This document shows, piece after piece, positions 30,376 through 30,648 of a DNA stretch of 30,648 nucleotides. Source of the stretch: a virus. Made by a program: the position numbers and the translations under genes. The stretch spans positions 1-30,648 of the IMG/VR virus record IMGVR_UViG_3300026484_000411. One strand, written 5' to 3'. The stretch's first letter is position 1. The number at the start of each line of letters is the position of its first letter. The notes beneath the pieces are model-generated. The model was not told the DNA's origin, ran no database searches, and saw nothing but the letters and a program-made list of their open reading frames with translations.

Positions 30376-30648
30376 TCATTCAAACTTTATTTCCTTTGTT
30401 TTTAAGGTTTCTAAAAATTCCTTTTTAGAAATCTCTTCTCCGTTTAAATACCATTCGCGAATACCATTTTGGTATTCTACTGCTGGACCATCTTCTCTAT
30501 GTAATTTACCATTTAAGTACCATTCTTTTTTACCATCTGGATATTCTACTGCTGGACCATCTTCTTTATGAAGTAATCCATTTAAGTACCATATTTTTGT
30601 ACCATCTGGATATTCTACTGCTGGACCATCTTCTCTATGTCTTTTACC
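30376..30648 (-). CDS. YwqK/MORN-like repeat protein, C-terminal part (cut by window edge)
   Basis: The last 90 codons of a second repeat gene are visible, with units KRHREDGPAVEYPDGTKIW, LLHKEDGPAVEYPDGKKEW, KLHREDGPAVEYQNGIREW and the tail EEISKKEFLETLKTKEIKFE before TGA. It uses the same 23-residue unit as 29539-30261 but a different final tail, while a relic of the common tail lies after its stop. The start lies beyond 30648. Confidence 0.75.
   Translation of the reverse strand, partial: GKRHREDGPAVEYPDGTKIWYLNGLLHKEDGPAVEYPDGKKEWYLNGKLHREDGPAVEYQNGIREWYLNGEEISKKEFLETLKTKEIKFE

Noticed and set aside
29634-30571. Several plus-strand open frames across the YwqK/MORN-like genes
   Set aside because: They exist only because the 69-nt repeat on the minus strand keeps other frames open; they have no ribosome binding sites and their translations are repetitive.

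Overview
This is an AT-rich (roughly a quarter G+C by eye) segment of a large tailed-phage genome. It contains a T4 gp44-like clamp-loader ATPase, a RecJ-like nuclease, an endonuclease VII-like resolvase, a primase-helicase, a phage-type RNA polymerase beta subunit, a holin/endolysin lysis cassette and free-standing mobile endonucleases. No terminase, portal or capsid gene lies in the window, so this is only part of the genome. Most genes have an AAGGA-type ribosome binding site, so the host uses Shine-Dalgarno initiation. Base composition, the Gat-QueC gene and the style of the secreted nuclease are compatible with a host in the Campylobacterota, but this is inference.

Layout: (1) 1-210 is a non-coding repeat. 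(2) 206-12078 is a leftward block (minus strand). In transcription order it holds recJ, a mobile endonuclease, a zinc ribbon, a DHH phosphoesterase, small unknowns with a GRDP-like protein, Gat-QueC, more small unknowns, the clamp loader and a tandem array of small paralogues. The array is interrupted by a promoter plus a possibly structured leader at about 930-1163. (3) 12079-12658 is a divergent intergenic region with two further copies of the repeat seen at 1-210, in opposite orientation. (4) 12659-24087 is a rightward block. It runs from the RNA polymerase beta subunit through small proteins sharing an N-terminal INKKxxLEEA motif (including a NlpC/P60-like protein and a SNF2 ATPase), an endonuclease VII-like protein, the lysis cassette (holin, secreted nuclease, M15 endolysin) and two unknowns, ending at a hairpin terminator. 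(5) 24220-29125 holds an unknown protein, a second mobile endonuclease and the primase-helicase, ending at an 18-bp-stem bidirectional terminator. (6) 29176-30648 is leftward again: one unknown and two YwqK/MORN-like repeat genes, the last cut by the window edge.

How the genes fit together: the leftward block supplies DNA metabolism and a 7-deazaguanine base-modification enzyme (Gat-QueC). The rightward block supplies transcription, probable virion-internal proteins and lysis. A recurring promoter-like pair (TTTAAAATAA, about 11 bp, TATAGATAT) precedes several transcription segments on both strands and may be read by the phage's own polymerase or by host sigma factor.

The most interesting signal is the N-terminal motif shared by at least five otherwise unrelated proteins. 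It ends in an (L/I)-x-E|A/T site, which closely resembles the capsid-targeting and prohead-protease sequence of T4 internal proteins. This suggests that a SNF2 ATPase and a NlpC/P60-like enzyme are packaged in the head and delivered with the DNA.
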